A stretch of DNA of 64,000 nt from Glossina fuscipes (taxonomy: Eukaryota; Arthropoda; Insecta; Diptera; Glossinidae). The stretch lies in contig NW_023998415.1 of the NCBI RefSeq assembly GCF_014805625.2, positions 35,632,595-35,696,594 of the forward strand, written 5' to 3'. Positions 61,040-64,000 of the stretch are shown in pieces (position 1 is the first letter of the stretch; every line of letters starts with the position of its first letter). The notes beneath the pieces are model-generated. The model searched no databases, had not been told where the DNA came from, and saw only the letters and a list, made by a program, of their open reading frames with translations. Both the position numbers and the translations under genes were made by a program.

Positions 61040-62640
61040 TTGGTATTTGCTAAGGAAAATTCCATTGACAATGTCGACGACACTTTCTATTCATGCCGAA
61101 TACATGTATTTGGTCTTGACACGCAGCGAATAGCCAAGTGTGATATATATATATATATATATTTATTTGGCTTGAATGGCTTAGGTTTAGAAATAGCGAA
61201 GAACATCGTTTTAGGAGGAGTGAAATCGATCAATCTGCAGTTTTCCCAAGAATGCTGAGAAAGACATTAGGCGAAACCGCTCAAAAGCTTGCTATGAGAA
61301 ATTGACTGAACTCAATAACTATGTGCGTACGGTTTTACATACCGGAAAATTGACTGAGGACTCTGCTAGTAACAGTCAGCGATGACGAGCAACATCACAT
61401 TGCAAAGCTTGCTCATGACAATAATATTGCATTGATTAGTGCCCAGACACATGACTCCTTGCCAAAGTATTCTGTGATTTTGGTGAAAATTTTATCATAC
61501 GCGAACAAGACGGCGTTTCCCCTCATTCCATTGTGATTACTAATATTAGATGGAATTCGGAACGTATGTGTTTAGACGAAAGAGAAGGTTACGGCTTCAA
61601 CGATCGCATTTATTCTGCTTTCTTCGAAGTAAGCAGCATGATTGCATTGCATACTTATGGATCCACATATTAGGACAATACGCCTTCAGTATTGGCCACA
61701 GCCAGAAATTTTGATTTTTGACTTTGCTAAAGTCAATCATCCCCGAACATTGCACATGGCATTCATAGCTTTGTAAAAGTATGTAAAACTTAATTGTTGT
61801 GATCGTTAATTGGCTTTGTGCAAAACCATGGACAATAGTGTAATAGACAGCTTGTTTTTGACTTTCGCTAATAAACTGCTTTGAGGGCTTTTGTAGCCCA
61901 CGATGTATTTAAAGCAACTATACTCAGATTTATCAATGGTTTTACTATGACGCGATTGCATGTTTACACGACTATGAGGTTGAGGAATATGATTCTCAAC
62001 CAATAGGATGTCCGTATGATGCGGAGATAGCCATTTTTGGTAGCGATGTTAAATAGTTTGCGAACTTTTTGTCGGCAACGGAGTCATCGCTTGTGAATTG
62101 TGTAAGAATATTACTATGAATGGGGCTGGCATTCGTAATGGCTGACTGTTCGTTACAGGCCATGTTGAAGAAGCAAATCTTTATCGTCAATTCCGGTGTG
62201 GAGACAAAGCCTAGATAAGCCTAAGGGGCAAATAATAGTAAGCGCGACTGTCCGAATAATGAATTCTGATGGAAAAATTAAAGTTTTTGATTGGCCAGCG
62301 GTAGGCACCGATACAGAAGCATTGTTTTCGGAAGAATTTTTTGGGTCAATTAGATGGGTGTGGGCAATGTTTTGGATAATCGAGATGCTCGATTCCGGTA
62401 CGTCAGCTGCAAAGGGATAACGTTCAGAGATTGTGCCCTATTTAACTGAATCGTATAGCTCATCGCAAGATCCGCCAGAGAGACCATTCCGCTATGCGTT
62501 TTGACATATTTTCCACATGAAATTCGGCATGCATTGGGCAGTGTGCGGAAGAACGCTTTGAAATCATTTGTAGGCAAATTCCAAGGAAGCTCTTCTTTAT
62601 ATAATCATTCCCCTCTTTGTACAAACACATTCTGGAGACA
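61040..62640 (+). pseudogene. Uba1: Uba1 (ubiquitin-activating enzyme E1) pseudogene, 5' half
   Basis: Pieces in all three plus frames follow E1 in the right order: NVDDTFYSCRIHVFGLD, then GLNGLGLEIAKNIVLGGVKS (first Rossmann half); LTELNNYV; FCDFGENFIIREQDG; LGQYAFSIGHS; DFAKVNHPRTLHMAF; YQWFYYDAIACL and YDAEIAIFGSD; FVGNGVIACELCKNI (adenylation domain); LTESYSSSQDPPE; and LCVLTYFPHEIRHAL, where the C aligns with the catalytic cysteine, then KSFVGKFQ. The copy carries frameshifts and stops throughout and a (TA)n expansion at 61142-61161 inside the coding part. Homology fades near 62640, so roughly the last 45% of E1 is absent. No obvious introns interrupt the pieces, which suggests a retrocopy, but this is unproven. 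It lies between the two Brd duplicates. It is certainly non-functional as an E1. Confidence 0.85.
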
Positions 62641-63364
62641 TTGTGGACGACAGTGCTTGAAAGTGTTTTCGCTAATTAAAAAAGACTTAATGGACAACAA
62701 GCTTAAAGACAATCATGTCGGGAAAGTAAATACATACAACATTAAACGATTACCATGCCCAGGGTTGGACAACTTGTTTAATTTACAGTGCGATATACAA
62801 TTACGATTTGAAGAGATTAGCTGAGGCTGAGACAATTTAAGCCAATAAATGAAACTTTATTTATGATAACAAGTGGCGAAATTCACCGAACACCTTCAAT
62901 ATCATCGAATATCAAATATTGAAATAGACGGTCGAGATTCGGTCTTGCATTTACTTTCATTAATATGAGTCATTATTTATTTCTTTAATAGCTTGCGATG
63001 CATCTTCCACTATACTGAGATATGCACGAAGCGTTCACGGGATTACAATAATGTCAAAATATTACACAAATTGCTATCCATTCATACATCGCGACTAATG
63101 ATAGCGTGGATTAATGCATTCAGAGCTACGCGACAGAAGAAAGAAAATCGTTTTTGGAGTTAAATGTTAAAAAGGCTGTTTTTCCCTGACTAATTTCCAC
63201 AAATAAAGCAAATATTCTCAGATTACAAGACAATGCAAAGTTTTATAAAATAATTCATTTATTTCAGAAACGCAAAGAATTATATAAACAATAAGTAGTA
63301 GCATTAGTAGAATAAGTACAATATGCAGTTCATCTTAAACTAATAGCATAAAATCTTACTTACA
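62641..63364. other. Unrecognised DNA between Uba1 pseudogene and Brd duplicate
   Basis: 62641-62830 may be a further eroded part of the pseudogene (the open frame at 62501-62824 continues beyond it). No other gene is seen. Confidence 0.35.
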
Positions 63365-63415
63365 ATATATATACATAAGCAAAACAAACAAACCGGAAGA
63401 CAATGTAAAAGTACG
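63365..63415 (-). repeat. Third, partial copy of the Brd 3' UTR GY segment
   Basis: 'ataagcaaaacaaacaaaccggaagacaatgtaa' repeats the segment found at about 57468 and 63579. GY box GTCTTCC (minus) is at 63395-63401. It looks like the remnant of an additional duplication step or unequal crossover. Confidence 0.6.
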
Positions 63416-63426
63416 TTAAAAATCTT

Positions 63427-64000
63427 ATTGCAATATATCTATAAATTTGTTCTGAAAACTTGGCTCGCAATGGGTTTCCAAGTAAATTTTGATCATTCAT
63501 AGAAATCCATCTATAAAAAATGAATATATGTGTAGTTTAGCTTAAAGAGTAAAAGAATTTTATTTACATTATTTACATAAGCAAAACAAACAAACCGGAA
63601 GACAATGTAAGTGAAAGTAAATGAAATCTTAAAACTAAATCTATTATCGAAAGATGCTTAAAATAGTCTTAAACAAGTGAAACTAAACTTAAAAGCGAAT
63701 GGAAGACATTATCGTTACATCTAATAAATCACATAAATGATATCGATATGATAAGGATTTTACAACGTTTTGCATTCATCACAGTTACCCGTAAACCAAA
63801 CTGTGCCTCCGGGTCGGGATTTCGTTGAAGGTTAAGAAGACAGCAATTTTTCGTTTCGTCGGCTTTCTGTAGTGTAGTGCAGCGTCATACAACGTTGTTT
63901 GCTTTTGAAGCAATTAAAAGCGTGTTACGTGTGTTGCATTTGCAGTTCCGTAGATTAATGTAGAATCACCACCTCGGGTCAGCACGGTAGGATGCGTCTT
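63427..64000 (-). repeat. Right copy of the tandem Brd duplication
   Basis: Aligns base for base with 57316-57889. Carries GY boxes at 63597-63603 and 63701-63707 and K boxes at 63728-63733 and 63778-63783. It continues past the window end. Confidence 0.9.
63979..64000 (-). CDS. 3' end of a second short-form Bearded-family gene (partial)
   Basis: The last 22 bases of the window, read on minus, encode the C-terminal RRILPC and TGA stop of the 57868 gene, identical in this stretch. The remainder lies outside the window. Given the near-identity of the preceding 3' UTR, an intact recent paralogue is likely, but its coding integrity cannot be judged here. Confidence 0.7.

Overview
The window is AT-rich, intron-poor, repeat-laden eukaryotic DNA. 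It carries three readable protein genes, all of the Bearded (Brd) family, which encodes small Notch-pathway modulators known from higher flies. The Brd family members, the dipteran core promoters (TATA plus TCAGT initiator), the Su(H)/proneural control sites, the GY/K/Brd-box 3' UTRs and the many mariner/Tc1 relics all point to a schizophoran fly. A non-drosophilid such as a tephritid is likely, but that is inference. No bHLH, Kazal or groucho gene is visible, so the locus looks more like the Brd complex (Brd/Bob/Tom/Ocho) than the E(spl) complex.

Left cluster (1-12.1 kb). At 1-655 (minus) there is a Brd-type transcription unit with a good promoter and two GY boxes but no usable ORF. At 7053-7517 (plus) there is an intact 154-residue long-form Brd protein, preceded by four Su(H) sites and a proneural E-box. 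At 11397-11894 (minus) there is an intact 165-residue long-form protein whose 3' UTR carries two GY boxes, a K box and a Brd box. The plus and minus genes at 7.0 and 11.9 kb converge.

Middle (12.1-52.4 kb). I see no host gene here. It holds transposon relics: Tc1-like at 13.8 kb, mariner at 14.2, 23.6, 27.0 and 30.7 kb, another DDE transposase at 39.0 kb, and an R1-like LINE 3' end at 21.5 kb. Many copies of a short interspersed family with AAACAAGTAAGAAA termini are present, along with microsatellites, long poly(A)/poly(T) runs and a tandem array at 39.4 kb.

Right cluster (52.4-64 kb). At 52.49-53.24 kb (plus) a Brd-like unit has TATA, Brd box, K box and two GY boxes but only a 36-codon ORF. 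At 57868-58110 (minus) there is an intact 80-residue short-form Brd protein. Its 3' UTR and CDS end are repeated 6111 bases to the right with no indel and near identity, and that second copy runs off the window end. Between the copies lie a ~135-bp tandem repeat and a decayed, frameshifted Uba1 (ubiquitin E1) pseudogene.

Together the host genes would be Notch/proneural outputs. Su(H) and E-boxes drive transcription, and 3' UTR boxes (sites for the miR-7, miR-2/13 and miR-4/79 families) limit expression. The proteins are expected to act on Neuralized through their NxxNExLE-type motif. The main oddities are two Brd-like units without a normal reading frame and a young tandem duplication.
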